DNA of 45,939 nucleotides from positions 1-45,939 of IMG/VR virus record IMGVR_UViG_3300020417_000958. One strand, given 5' to 3'. The notes beneath the pieces are model-generated. The model was given only the letters and a program-made list of their open reading frames with translations, searched no databases and had not been told where the DNA came from. Within the stretch, counting starts at the first letter, position 1. Each line of letters starts with the position of its first letter. Position numbers and translations under genes: made by a program. Positions 12,101 through 19,382 of this stretch are shown here, piece after piece. The DNA is from a virus.

Positions 12101-12259
12101 CTTGAAAACTTCTGGGATAATGAAATAAATAATTATTTAGAAAGAAAAGAAAAAACAGGATATAATTCTTATCTTGATTTAGAAAATGCATACAAAGAAG
12201 TTGCAGATGATATATCAGTGGAAGAATTTATTGAGAACAGTGTAAGATGTAAATTTTAA
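110..12259 (+). CDS. Giant virion RNA polymerase-type protein with zincin-like motif (4,049 aa)
   Basis: Probably packaged in the virion and injected to transcribe early genes, as shown for the crAss-like phage phi14:2 polymerase. The key signature is DFDID at residues 3052-3056, preceded by R3013-x-P and followed by K-I-Y-L-H. This parallels the beta-prime layout NRxPT...ADFDGDQMAVH, whose aspartates bind catalytic magnesium. The polymerase core therefore lies around residues 2900-3200. A second motif, HEAFH at 1594-1598 with an acidic helix EEFYEEYMAD near 1656-1665, looks like an HExxH zinc metallopeptidase. The N-terminus has a hydrophobic segment near residues 60-75 and an Ala/Gly-rich stretch near 150-230. 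Residues near 3850-3960 look beta-rich. The protein is about twice the length of the phi14:2 enzyme. The ATG at 110 is probably an internal Met, see the broken 5' extension. The stop at 12259 lies 2 nt before the next giant gene. The polymerase assignment is strong and the protease role is inferred. Confidence 0.82.
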   Translation: MRAVNLALSESKMESALVVNEQIGRNLGALQGATGEYTDEDFRKAQANAADAGFSTLMWNWPLIYVTNNMILRTAFRGFNTTRLGKILNDTGGLHKNIRQTRPLKDAATGGLAKNIFEDVSSKGWKNTLGIPSAKKIGTWTAGGTTLAGAHGAARYFAYNIAEGGQEVYQEAVAVGAKDYYSQILEDPQAGDWNTLWASMHEGASSQMTGQGFETFMSGFLMGGLVRGPQKILFETLPGLIQQKARPGEYADYQKTRDDYVDKLVKVYNDKWNEFVDIGDFQFNPHKKAQAVMRQAADGMNAAELKQDPLGFYDEKDFIKFSQAYRLFETGGSPFFASAIGDIGNNLTDEELIQAFPMHEKDIKSGKYRDRLKETVQEINDMQDRFTLHNDKFKNKYDPNKFKPGTVAHTRESARWAGYEQARYLYLFAEESFKRALERTNKIYEGLATEPVFQDNSKIAANDIQVLAEGRSIQEEMILLAQEVEMLKETKGDNRKEIASKKKKMKALANYFDILTAKENQTKDGKRFSRTPANIKKLRKVFLEYVDVLAEEKGTYTNVNNIDASLRNLIDLSVLKDRSRAYERAVRFLADPSELDRLSDNMQNQFLFIFNNQIKYYKNSVKNKIAKQERAVLLRAFANLGVLPIPEEAEAFILSGDVSVLKTFQSKEGVITEESNPELYQAIQEKIENYRKLYNKNVEKPAEKKEDTQEQQPDPDFESARLDQQEDFDKASRDGQPLPAINTDIISEEEAIVLNRLYDKYAQGSTDEVLSEDEWLELTKTKRQYNAIKKLFDRYKADIKNIDDINKIPTFNQWFTKNRGENSIKSILALGGASSLQPSDFLPKEQKIEPKQLPSNQKRIKAGFNKDINLVRIKTTDQEGNEVAIYELQDNQGAILSDGILQRAGVENTSYVSIREGENAFNKVIKTIDSDVAFNFDGIELKYGDRIVDDKGQQYMVLGTPKNIQDGNSLLVKVLGTNKEQTLPEVGFSTNYKLDTRTFKQRLSPEKTTLTRIKSGELTHIYPDKDNTNSIRDVIKDPKFDINKLTFKISLNPARKESNFQIGNELKANPYIWKRGDKYNVEMIYDNKAIGYVSNDQYRIAFNNKPLDLNKPLSSLQFVFDINDKAKIENQYGSDKEFVRILDNLYTAGKSTVTSQELQNEGVYFSVNDDRIVYNAPPKSLDQYSYNTYDGSRLIITVRREKTTKKLIVEHVSDLQADNIAESQVLFEKALQDLDDNTNFNIQKPGYYAIINKPNGKVGVLSLDIKSDKATLDEVFSKIKDKSKDLLSNNVEKGKAKDKAAAEEFNKDLSNDIFVSSKPGSYTKLFLNALGDLILEARVDGNKQSVKVSAQELDEGKDMNELIKRMNEKSSFKFSTNNFKSNISKEAEIDEIVAKTQSTTDFVAPPVNRQMRYYVQSDVLETGRSAEVAQPKSTEVDLKAVEKFDVESAESLAPADLRVQELKEAKLNVEKIKKEVWASAKAEGISRMKALKDSKEYQEAVKKVEDIQKSFDTDAYKILQDLPSVETEKVDSFIRWAQENLPEFIGIKNINELGERLKNNGTTVGAFVMALNGLSNGMDIKGTIYVGSAGFRYHEAFHAVFRLLLTKAEQKQYYDIAKKELRAKLRREGKDFEQELQKFKNTSALYMSFSRARLLEEFYEEYMADEFEKFKKNPRSSTAGGFIKSFFTRLINWIKTVLGTFTKNELQTLFENIDAGKYKNATNLASNMFTDEMVLHDASVGISTTAHKILPTKEKVDEAGRVTYEYLDANDASFVIDSMMSRTLALNDMDSEMSLLEIEAQVYDEYVDLYDPDNTKYDELDAVQRQKVIDISNALAFVENGIPSVSLGVRERIDTLNLKIDKQAEIDEVFEYDLGLRSTDVFDKDQSTIGGATALPMKVRAYMATTLLEETDVFGNKFLIDPIYDEQGKIINEGVRLIVPVDVDTVYNGVLKAVQNKETAYDILSSLYAYRNNGPHTKAFVDRLFNDMGIDGEVLIESGSLPPYVHNSAFAMQVIKSFQNARINYLFVQTVQGRTIFYSAATRDASKSQLDQWQLAYDNRRSKMKADKQFNSKVQVILKKTLGRLQATRTKLDNVRFDNEARQLATEINETLGIQLSPEYLKVSMLAAKPDNIVNKTKIQQKLLDDFGKIRTLTVEDVSAIKDIILADGNLYSKESGAESRLRGIAIGNAQLDENVGASTHTNANGDMVVSHQMPTFHTKMLRKMNEVDFLEELEARFPDNPLIKSEAFRQMSIEGRHEVLRLSGFRKGGKVRFDEELNEVISDGTKQAEVSRTYGDQSPKEFIENLISLYTYYYNTNKQENKTYSGQAISPVLIRVMEASDTGDMAALPISKTVELEKGKLKISQDTLDIFYKQIQNEYDRIVRESNEDTKTQDIIEDYNDTPNGRAYKLFNTRAILPDEVVQLLEGFAKQGKPFAEAAALSTGKTNIFSVLRTQLGNEFNTFFTELKEMAPNKDITKIVPDIIVNGSQNEIADQQLNLLYNNVNHNLAQIYFNDKINTFAINELLLGDESLTLKDAVDQAKRAKGQNGAIRSVEIPFTDPMLGITHKLKNIDLYAFKDPTFKKRAGGPQDQTDAQVYYTEKGFRYFQFGIGNLTQSYADVLDLVKDGKKVPAKYVDTYAAKANAMNSKKFVYFDGQTYMKMSIVPLTKEFTSIKDENGQYTIPKANKVELHNLRVKMEEYEQANESVVVSGGTTALKMLKKNIHTADKAFGFNSIDREDVSKLEARFMGLQQVTPSNKSEATVGTQMRVLITAEQDLKEDVIVDGKKQPMKDVVDQYNKNIIDKLQGLFNKYETLLYPKGIEGPADLYTYLKSAQRNLKAGKYSSNIIDMFSVDDNGAMKYGTHAPFVIRDAERALLSMFNKTVDEKVPGTSATLMSDYGIKIYRKVYSLDSDGVPLEQEVIRENIIHKNGTVVDLDISEDQNIDVLRKEIEASNGKGVIVLDRLRSDMVDKDGLKYSEFVMPAMSASIARLLEDTNMPIPEFLSKVYGVRIPSQDKHSALNLRLVDFMPSYMGSTGVFAREILERSGADFDIDKIYLHMKELYEKNGKFYEYGKQGFDDYIQYVGDAINSGKPNAFKDAFEKFMLGSKKSDKIKQKDAITGALTQLNLPTTKEEFDKYEGPSLYPGANNNKDLELKYAMLGNKKITESLTPGGTPIIAEEAGLDRLKSVRAYMEEVVPEWAQKTADTTLDVNSLLGKFYSYKNNKEGAGNIGLAVKPNLAYSLLREYDIKLNGLAKFVINKKTATKFETMVDNKQGGKDRIASVFDELVSANVDNAKERLVSKLGLNRNNLPIAGAALAVGIPIDDVVLFINSPIFEEDTYQDKRDPYLFEQSGIPKITTTEILKTYSPEFNTLPKNQQAKIKRNMIDIRQRLGAISAQARNLGVLMNYMRGFGKDFGASLYQDRQIAQLFGGTKKAAKASFIINAAEDSFIVSNLKLAERFSEIAEKILPRFNSEFKKHFLQRILPQMSPFVVENKGEYVDQVALDYLAYRLISLYKDNLNNSPSKLAGTLSNSMIYGNSNTESVIDVVERLRKTDPEKSNYFLNNFVQTVSYDNEQNNDGLNKAVTNTFARLTDNQKIKVQNGFAMLYGNSSTRTDAVKLLHYIIVKDGLQFNTASLLQALSPYIIETFLDKTTNIFTNPVSAFDAVQFARNYFKSASAQKYLQQEFDSLAKPFGKKSIRDGVEYRLVPREKVLVETSEAMIPDEIRLYIRINNQLFEYDNMDYDGVADEVPYKLIPIEGSIAQNPIGFMFNDANFSRPAYKDIAKYNKTTDQISLEEFQEMQGITKAFETGSNVTANENGYTIEDAIGISEKAIEGYTIPTEQTEVVKETPKKGDIVTLEFYFEKENKITPVKVTIENITEIEQGGAIITDNKGNVIKEEPGTIEYELTLVSNKGRKYEVTVGRDGNITQFLGKNNKLKIGTDNYIPEFDLKSQPTQQNFEQADLEEQKPMAKSRVKELLKASQEVKDNKKLENFWDNEINNYLERKEKTGYNSYLDLENAYKEVADDISVEEFIENSVRCKF

Positions 12260-12261
12260 TT

Positions 12262-15200
12262 ATGGCATGTTTTAATAAAAATACAGCAGAATATAAAGCT
12301 TTACAAGAAGAGTTTAAAAAAGACAGTATTGTTGATGCTAAGATAATGGCATGGCAAAGAGTTAATAACAGTGATGTTATACCATCTGTAGATCAAGTAC
12401 AGCAAGGACAGAGAGATAAACAAGTAATGTACTCTACAACAAAAAGAAATTTTTCAGCAGCTCTTATTGGTAATCTAAACAGATTAAAATTAGTTACTAA
12501 AAAATATAAAGGTTCACATTATGTAAATACAACAAATGGTGAACAATTTTTTGCTAGTCAAGAAATACTAAAAGATAATATAAGAAAAATATATAAGTAT
12601 CTTGCTGTTAATAACATACCATCAGATGCTATTAATATTAATAGAACAACTAAGTCAGCAATAATTACTGTTAATGAAGATATGTTTTCAGTGGCTGATG
12701 TAATACCAGCTAAAAGACCAGAGAATACAACAAGAACTTTAAGTGTTGTTGAACATCTAGAAAGACTGTTTCCACAAGTTACAGTTAATATTGCAACTGT
12801 ATCTGAAGCAAAAGAATATTATGATAGTTTACCTAAAGATGAAAAAGCAAAAATAAAATTTGCTGACATAAAGTCTTATTACCAAAATGGTAAAGCTGTA
12901 CTAATACAAGGTAGGGTAACAGATGAAACTGCAATAGAAGAACTTTTACATCCTTTTGTAGATGCAGCTAAAACAGAAAATCCAGAGTTGTTTGATAATT
13001 TATTAAAAGAATCTAAGCTTAATTTTCCTGTATTAAAGCAAGAGATAGATGATGCTTATAGTAATAAGAATGGATTTAAACAAGTACACAGAGATCTAGA
13101 ACTTGTTACACAAGCTATGACAAGACATTTTCAAAAAGAATATGAAGACAAACCTACTAAATCATTTCTTGATAGAATAGTAGATTTTCTAAGATGGTTT
13201 GGTAATCTTATTAATGATTTACATAAGTATGTAACAGAAAAGCAAAAGCCTGTGTTTCAGCTTAGTCAAGCAAATCCAAACTTAAAATTATCTGAGATAG
13301 CACAAATACTTAATACAACTGATATAAGTTTTAAGTTTAACTATAAAGTAGATAATGTAGTTAGATATTCTTTATCTAATAAAAAACAAAAGATTGTAAA
13401 TAGGGTAAAGGATGTAATGAGTGCAAACCCATTACAGAAAAAAATTATTGACAAGTTGTTTCATATAGCTGATAAACAAGCAGATGAAATAGACTCACTG
13501 TCAGCAAACCCAGAGGATATTACTTATGGTAATAGCATAGTAATACTAAATAAAGAGCAAGGCAAGCATGAATATGTAGACATATCAACAGGAGAGATAT
13601 ACACATCTGCAACAACAGCAATTAATGGTGTAATGCAAAATAGAGAAGAAGTAGCAGAAAGCTTAGCTGTTGGTAATGACTTTGACTCAGTAGTAGAAGC
13701 AGTTATAACAGGAGTACCTGTAGATGAATTATTTGCAGAATTACAAGCTGTACCAGAAAGCAAGCTTAAAAATGATAAAGCTAGATTAGAAAGTATATAT
13801 GATGATATACATCAAAAAACTATGCTTGCATATATGGATGGTACTGTGTTTATCCCACAAGTAGTGGTATATGATAGAGCTACTAAGATAGCTGGTACAG
13901 CAGATATAGTAGGTATTACAACAAAAGGAGAGATAAGAATTATAGATCTCAAGACAAGTAGAACTGCTTATATTAGTAAAAACAAAGAACAATATAAAAG
14001 AGAGTGGGATCTAGCAGATGATAGTAAGCTAAAACAAGCTGGTGTTAATAGGATGTCTACATTAGCTAAACATGGATTACAAGTAAACATGTACAGAAGA
14101 ATGTTTGAGAATATGGGATACAAAGTAGAGCAAGGTCCTTATTCTGCACAAACTTTCCATATTCATGTAGACATGGAAGGTAAAGGTAAAAATACAAAAT
14201 GGAAAGGGACGTATAGATTTGATGGTTTAATGCAGCATCCTCCTTTACCAAACAATTCAAATTTAGATAAACTTATACCAAAAAACCCTGATATAATAGC
14301 AAAAGAAAAAATTGAATTTGAAACTAAAAATTCTGATACATATAATCCTTTTAATACACCTGATGAATCTTTACCAGATGATGAGTTTGCAAGTCCAATT
14401 CAAGAAGACACAAGATATAAAGGTATTAAATCTGCTGTAGAAAATTATCAAAAACATTTAGTAGACAGGGCCAAAGCATTAGAACAATACAAAAAACAAT
14501 TGTTTGTAGATAAAACTAATCCAGAAGCATTAGATTATATTAACAACACTTTAGCTACAATACTAGTATCACTTGACCCATTAAGAACAGACCAGGCTGT
14601 AGTACAAAGCAAAGTATTTGTTGATTTAATTAGGATGGCTATAAAAGAAATGGATACTTTTATTGCTTATGTTAATGATCCTAAGAATTTACAAGATAAA
14701 AACTTTATAACATACATAAACAATTTTGATAATTTTGCAAAGTCTTATGAAGCACTAAATGATTTAGGTGCTGATTTATTAAATAAAAATGAATTAAGAT
14801 TAATAAATCAACTACAAACAAAATTAAAAAAAGTAAGAGGTACAAATTATTTACCAGGATTAATAGATACAGCATTAGAAGATTGGGCGGTACAAACTAT
14901 AAAACAAGAAAGCAACCTAGAATATACAGAGGCTGAGCTAAGACAACTAATTAAAAAGGCTGAGGATACAAATTTCTTAGATCTTAATACAAGAGATATG
15001 GCTACTTCACCTGATACAATACTTGCAGTTATAGATAAGCTTTATAAAAGATCAAAAATAAGAGCTCAAATAGTACAAAGAGAAGAAGTTCAAACTATAA
15101 GAACTCTTGGTAATAGACTTACTAGACTTGCAGGGACAAATGATCCTACAATAGTCTTCAAAAACCTGCATGAAGATCCTATTAATAAACCTGGAAAACT

Positions 15201-17973
15201 TGTAGAAAAATTTGGTAAACAATATAATGACAAAGCAGAAGAGTTACGTAATGAATTATTTCATGCAAACGGAGATTGGAAAAGATATATTCAAACAGAA
15301 GATATTAATACACCATTAACACAAGAAGAAATACAGTATAATATAGAACTTTGGAATGCAAAACAAGCTAATGCTGCATTTATGAGAGCTGAAACAAAAG
15401 ATGAAAATAATAATGCTGTAGACGGAGAGTTTCATAGATATACAGATGAATTTAAAAAAATAAGAGATAAGTATCAAATATTTATACCTGTAGGAAATCA
15501 TGGGTTCTGGAGAATGAGAAGTGGTATAAGCCAAGAACAAACAGAAGAGTATTATTTAAAATATTATGATACTAGAGAAGTTGAAACAATGATAATGCTT
15601 GAAGGAAAACCTACAGGTAAAACAAGATTTCAAACACTTAGATTTCCTAAGAAAAAGTTTGTTGAGAAAAGAGAGGTCTCATCCAATGGTGTTAACATGC
15701 TTAGTGATAAATATGTAAAACTAATGAATCCAACAACTGAATTAGGCAGAGCAGAAAAAGATTTTTATGAAGCATACATGGAACTCAGTGATAAGATGAT
15801 GAAAAAATTACCATTAGATGTAAGAGATAGGATGCTTGGGTTTGCACCACTTGTAAAAGGTAAGATGGTAAAGGATGCAAAAAGCAAAGGCATGTTTGGT
15901 CTTGTAAGAGATATAACTAAATACTTTGGAGATGAAGTTAAGGATGTTTTAACAGAAACCACATCATTCAGACGTGTACAAACAGATGAATATGGTAACA
16001 TGATTGACTCAATACCAATAATGTTTGTAGGTAGACCAAGAACACAAAAAGCTGTTCAAGAAATAAATGATAAACTAGAAGAGCTTGAAGCACGAAGAGT
16101 AGCACGTAAAGTAACAGGAGAAGTATATCAAAAACAAAAATCTTTTCTTGAATCAGAAAAAAGAGCAATATTAGGCAAACCTGAAGCATCAGAAATAAGC
16201 ATGGATCTTGCTGACAGTATTATTAAATTCAGCAGTATGGCTACGATTTATGAACAGATGACTGATATTGAAGATACGCTACTTGGTTTAAAGAAAATTG
16301 TTGACAGAAGACAATATGTAGATACTAAAAAAGGTATTGTTAGATATGCAAGAAATTTAAAAGATACAATTGTAGGTAAGAAAGGTAGTAAATCACAAGA
16401 AGAAGCTAATACAAAAAAGAGATTATCAGCTTGGTTTAGTATGGTGTTTTATAATAGTGATGAAATGACTAGAAGTATAGCTGACAAACTTACAAGTTCA
16501 TTAATAGGTATTTCTTCTTTAACATATGTAGCATTTAACGCTATTGGTAACTTAAACAACTTAGCAATAGCATCTGTAAATAATGCAATAGAAGGTATGG
16601 GACAAAGATTTTTTAGTCTTGACTCTTATAAAAGAGCAAACAAAGCATTTTATGCAGATGGTGGAGGTGTAACAGTAGCTTTATTTAGTAGGTTAGCATA
16701 TAAAACATCTAGTAAGAATGGAAGATATGATCCTGATTTAGCAATGAATAAATGGGAAGCTATGGCTCAGCATATGTTTATGATGGATGCTTATGCTGAC
16801 ATACGTGAAGCAACGCAAGGTCAAGGTGCTATGACAGAAGGTTTCTTAACTATACCTGGATTTTATGAAAAATTTAAAAGATTTGGTTATTCATTACAGG
16901 ATGCAGCAGAATATAAAGTACAAACTACTGTTGGTATGGCAATACTAATGGATACGTTGATGGAAAATAGCAAAACAGGAGAGCAGTTAAGTTTTTATGA
17001 TGCTCATGATTATGATGCTAAAACTCAGACAGTAAAATTAAAAGAAGGCTTTGATACTATTATAACTAAAACTGTTAATAAAAAAGAGATAAAGAAATTA
17101 TATGATATAAATGAAAGAGCTGATTTAAGAAATAATATTAGAGAAGCAAACAAGCAGATACACGGTAACTATGCTAGAGAAGACAGGGTTTTACTGCAAA
17201 GACATAATATTGGTCAGTTATTATTCCAGTTTAAAAAATGGTTAGCTCCTGCTATTAGAGCAAGATTCCAAGGTGAATACTATGATGAAAACTTAGGTTG
17301 GATGGAAGGAAGATACGTATCTACTTACAAGTTTTTAGGATATCTAGCAGGGCAATTAAAAAACCTAAACTTCAAAGCTATGAACTTTAAATCCTACAGA
17401 GATGAAGTGTTTGGTAAAAAGTCTGGCTCAACAGAGCAAGAGAATGAAAGAATACAAAACAAAATTTTTGGTATTAAAAGAACAGCTGCTGATCTAGCAA
17501 TGATTATAGCAACTTGGGGTATATACCAATTACTACTTACTGGATTTGAAGATGAAGATGATGACATGGATCCAACTTTAAGGAAACTAAGAAACTTAGC
17601 TATATACCAAGCAAATAGAACATACAAAGAACTTTCTATGTTTATGCCTATCCTTCCGGGTGCATATACACAAATGTCACAGTTTACTAGTGATCCTATA
17701 GCATCTACAAGAAACCTAGGGCAAATAGGAGAAATGTTAAGTACAGGTTTATATACGGGATATAGATTTGGATATGCTGCAATTGATGGTTTAGATGGTG
17801 TAACAGAAAGAGAATACAGAGAACTGATGAAAGACTCTGATTTATTCTATCAATATAAGCCTAGAAAAGGTAAACTTAAGTTCTGGAAAGAAGCAGCAGA
17901 TATTATACCAGGTATATATACAATACAAAAGTTTAATGGATTTTTAAGAAGACAAGACTTTTATATAGACTAG
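12262..17973 (+). CDS. Second giant virion-type protein with PD-(D/E)XK nuclease domain (1,903 aa)
   Basis: This gene starts 2 nt after the RNA polymerase gene and is surely co-transcribed with it. In crAss-like phages several giant genes lie together and their products enter the virion. A nuclease domain of the Cas4/RecB type is visible around residues 510-660: G545-T-A-D548, then D562-L-K564-T, then Q607-x-x-x-Y611. Nearer the N-terminus EELLHPF (226-232) sits in a context resembling a zincin helix but lacks the first His of HExxH, so it may be a decayed peptidase. Long Lys/Glu-rich helical stretches fill the middle. Hydrophobic segments lie near 1415-1435 and 1745-1760, the latter followed by an acidic run. 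The role of a nuclease here is unknown; host DNA attack at entry or genome processing are guesses. Confidence 0.72.
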   Translation: MACFNKNTAEYKALQEEFKKDSIVDAKIMAWQRVNNSDVIPSVDQVQQGQRDKQVMYSTTKRNFSAALIGNLNRLKLVTKKYKGSHYVNTTNGEQFFASQEILKDNIRKIYKYLAVNNIPSDAININRTTKSAIITVNEDMFSVADVIPAKRPENTTRTLSVVEHLERLFPQVTVNIATVSEAKEYYDSLPKDEKAKIKFADIKSYYQNGKAVLIQGRVTDETAIEELLHPFVDAAKTENPELFDNLLKESKLNFPVLKQEIDDAYSNKNGFKQVHRDLELVTQAMTRHFQKEYEDKPTKSFLDRIVDFLRWFGNLINDLHKYVTEKQKPVFQLSQANPNLKLSEIAQILNTTDISFKFNYKVDNVVRYSLSNKKQKIVNRVKDVMSANPLQKKIIDKLFHIADKQADEIDSLSANPEDITYGNSIVILNKEQGKHEYVDISTGEIYTSATTAINGVMQNREEVAESLAVGNDFDSVVEAVITGVPVDELFAELQAVPESKLKNDKARLESIYDDIHQKTMLAYMDGTVFIPQVVVYDRATKIAGTADIVGITTKGEIRIIDLKTSRTAYISKNKEQYKREWDLADDSKLKQAGVNRMSTLAKHGLQVNMYRRMFENMGYKVEQGPYSAQTFHIHVDMEGKGKNTKWKGTYRFDGLMQHPPLPNNSNLDKLIPKNPDIIAKEKIEFETKNSDTYNPFNTPDESLPDDEFASPIQEDTRYKGIKSAVENYQKHLVDRAKALEQYKKQLFVDKTNPEALDYINNTLATILVSLDPLRTDQAVVQSKVFVDLIRMAIKEMDTFIAYVNDPKNLQDKNFITYINNFDNFAKSYEALNDLGADLLNKNELRLINQLQTKLKKVRGTNYLPGLIDTALEDWAVQTIKQESNLEYTEAELRQLIKKAEDTNFLDLNTRDMATSPDTILAVIDKLYKRSKIRAQIVQREEVQTIRTLGNRLTRLAGTNDPTIVFKNLHEDPINKPGKLVEKFGKQYNDKAEELRNELFHANGDWKRYIQTEDINTPLTQEEIQYNIELWNAKQANAAFMRAETKDENNNAVDGEFHRYTDEFKKIRDKYQIFIPVGNHGFWRMRSGISQEQTEEYYLKYYDTREVETMIMLEGKPTGKTRFQTLRFPKKKFVEKREVSSNGVNMLSDKYVKLMNPTTELGRAEKDFYEAYMELSDKMMKKLPLDVRDRMLGFAPLVKGKMVKDAKSKGMFGLVRDITKYFGDEVKDVLTETTSFRRVQTDEYGNMIDSIPIMFVGRPRTQKAVQEINDKLEELEARRVARKVTGEVYQKQKSFLESEKRAILGKPEASEISMDLADSIIKFSSMATIYEQMTDIEDTLLGLKKIVDRRQYVDTKKGIVRYARNLKDTIVGKKGSKSQEEANTKKRLSAWFSMVFYNSDEMTRSIADKLTSSLIGISSLTYVAFNAIGNLNNLAIASVNNAIEGMGQRFFSLDSYKRANKAFYADGGGVTVALFSRLAYKTSSKNGRYDPDLAMNKWEAMAQHMFMMDAYADIREATQGQGAMTEGFLTIPGFYEKFKRFGYSLQDAAEYKVQTTVGMAILMDTLMENSKTGEQLSFYDAHDYDAKTQTVKLKEGFDTIITKTVNKKEIKKLYDINERADLRNNIREANKQIHGNYAREDRVLLQRHNIGQLLFQFKKWLAPAIRARFQGEYYDENLGWMEGRYVSTYKFLGYLAGQLKNLNFKAMNFKSYRDEVFGKKSGSTEQENERIQNKIFGIKRTAADLAMIIATWGIYQLLLTGFEDEDDDMDPTLRKLRNLAIYQANRTYKELSMFMPILPGAYTQMSQFTSDPIASTRNLGQIGEMLSTGLYTGYRFGYAAIDGLDGVTEREYRELMKDSDLFYQYKPRKGKLKFWKEAADIIPGIYTIQKFNGFLRRQDFYID

Positions 17974-18051
17974 TCATCTTTAAATAGGCGGTACATTATA
18001 TACCAACCTATAAGAAATATAGCTATAGCCTGTATATAATCTATTAAAATA

Positions 18052-18387
18052 TTATTTATTATCTCTAGCGTTAGCAATCTCAAGTTCTTTAACTGTTGCT
18101 CTAAGCTTTTCTACTTCTTTCTGTAAGTATTCAATTCTTAGATCTTGCTTAGCATCATCAGGTAGTGCACCCATTTCTCCACGTGGCCATTTAACTCTAA
18201 ACTCATGGTTGAGTTCAACATCATCTTGCATTCTAATAACATCAAGTTGTAGCTGAGAGATCTCTGCGGTTAGACTAAACCATACACCAGCAATAGATAT
18301 AATACCTAGTACCATACCAATAAGAGCTTTTATATCTAGTTGTACTTTAGATTCTTCTGTTAGTGTATTTTTTTCTTTTTTATCCAT
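18052..18387 (-). CDS. Inner-membrane coiled-coil protein, i-spanin-like
   Basis: A 111-residue protein with a charged N-terminus, one hydrophobic segment (about residues 19-41), and then a long charged heptad-type region. This is the topology of an inner-membrane spanin subunit or other single-pass envelope protein. It is the last gene of the minus-strand envelope cassette and follows a lipoprotein gene with a 3-nt gap, the usual neighbour of an i-spanin. The TM region is clearly homologous to the protein at 19784-20068: both show K-V-x-L-D-x-K-x-L, then G-x-W-F-x-L-x-A-x-I. The spanin assignment rests on topology and context only. A structural or anchoring role in the host membrane is equally possible. 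Confidence 0.55.
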   Translation of the reverse strand: MDKKEKNTLTEESKVQLDIKALIGMVLGIISIAGVWFSLTAEISQLQLDVIRMQDDVELNHEFRVKWPRGEMGALPDDAKQDLRIEYLQKEVEKLRATVKELEIANARDNK

Positions 18388-18390
18388 ATG

Positions 18391-18822
18391 TTAGTTGTTC
18401 TTTTTTGGGTTATTTACTGCTGGGTTTGGTGGGGGTGTAACAACAGCTGGGCTAGAAACGTTAGGACCTGATCCATTATTGATAGGTATATTTGGTATGT
18501 TTATATTGTTATTAGGTTTATATACAGGTTTAGGTATATTATAGTAATGTGGGTGATAGTATGGATTATTCCATCTATTATAATATCCAGAAGGTACATG
18601 ATACCAATCATATCCCACTACATTATATATTACATTTGGTTTAATATCTTTAATAGGTATTTTTAACGTATCACCTTCTTTTGACAAAGCAAGTACATGA
18701 GTTATTTCAGGACCTTTACTTTGATAGTAATAGGGTGAACAACTACACATACCTAATAACATAATACATATCATTATAGTTAGTGTTATTACTCTACCTT
18801 TGTCTCTTTGTGAATCTGTCAT
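18391..18822 (-). CDS. Pro/Asn/Tyr-rich lipoprotein, possible o-spanin
   Basis: A 143-residue protein with an N-terminal hydrophobic segment (residues 12-28) ending in a lipobox-like LLGMCSC, so a lipoprotein is likely. The mature part is rich in Pro, Asn and Tyr, with a YYHPHYY-type run followed by repetitive Asn-Ile-Pro stretches near residues 105-120. Low-complexity Pro-rich lipoproteins next to a TM/coiled-coil gene are typical of outer-membrane spanins, and the next gene (18052-18387) has that partner topology. It is 4 nt from the upstream lipoprotein gene. I do not recognise a named family; the spanin role is inferred. Confidence 0.55.
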   Translation of the reverse strand: MTDSQRDKGRVITLTIMICIMLLGMCSCSPYYYQSKGPEITHVLALSKEGDTLKIPIKDIKPNVIYNVVGYDWYHVPSGYYNRWNNPYYHPHYYNIPKPVYKPNNNINIPNIPINNGSGPNVSSPAVVTPPPNPAVNNPKKNN

Positions 18823-18826
18823 TTAT

Positions 18827-19372
18827 TTAGTTAATTAAGTAACCATAAGGAGTAGCTTCTATATCTGTTCCTATAGGCATGTTTTCTAGTTTGAATTCTG
18901 CTACTTGTACTTGCTCAATGTAAGGATTGTAAAACTCACCGCTTCCTTCTAAATTTATTTTACCATCAACTACTAGTTGTACATCAACATAAGCCCAGTT
19001 AACATAATCATTTTCTCCTATGATTTCTAATCCAGCTAGTTTATCATCTGTACCTTCATGATCATACATACCAGTATCTAATAAATCATCATCCATATCA
19101 CCTTCTAAATCATAAGTGAATAATGCAAAATGTTGTCTATCTAATCTAGGAGGGCCATCATCTATTTGTAGATAAAGCACAAAAATCTTTCTTCTAAAGC
19201 CATCAACATCTTTGACAGCTCCAAATGTATTGACAACAGAATATCTTTCATAAGGATCAAACGCAACCCCATCTAATGATATTTCAAAAACCACTTCTGA
19301 TTCAGGGATGACCTCTTCCTTTTCACATCCTAATATTAGAAGTAAACCAAATAATAATAATAATTTTTTCAT
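18827..19372 (-). CDS. Predicted exported lipoprotein, function unknown
   Basis: A 181-residue protein beginning MKKLLLLFGLLLILGC, a textbook type II signal with the lipidated Cys at residue 16, followed by an acidic stretch. The Glu/Asp-rich start after the lipid Cys resembles Bacteroidota lipoprotein export signals for surface display, which suggests exposure on the cell surface. The mature chain alternates hydrophobic and polar residues and looks beta-rich, and it is acidic overall. No enzyme motif is visible. It lies between the thioredoxin-like gene and a second lipoprotein, so it probably acts with the exported products around it. Confidence 0.6.
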   Translation of the reverse strand: MKKLLLLFGLLLILGCEKEEVIPESEVVFEISLDGVAFDPYERYSVVNTFGAVKDVDGFRRKIFVLYLQIDDGPPRLDRQHFALFTYDLEGDMDDDLLDTGMYDHEGTDDKLAGLEIIGENDYVNWAYVDVQLVVDGKINLEGSGEFYNPYIEQVQVAEFKLENMPIGTDIEATPYGYLIN

Positions 19373-19382
19373 TGTATTAAAT

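Noticed and set aside
17974-18051. A terminator between the giant genes and the envelope cassette
   Set aside because: The gap is AT-rich with short weak palindromes, but no stable GC stem followed by a T-run on either strand.
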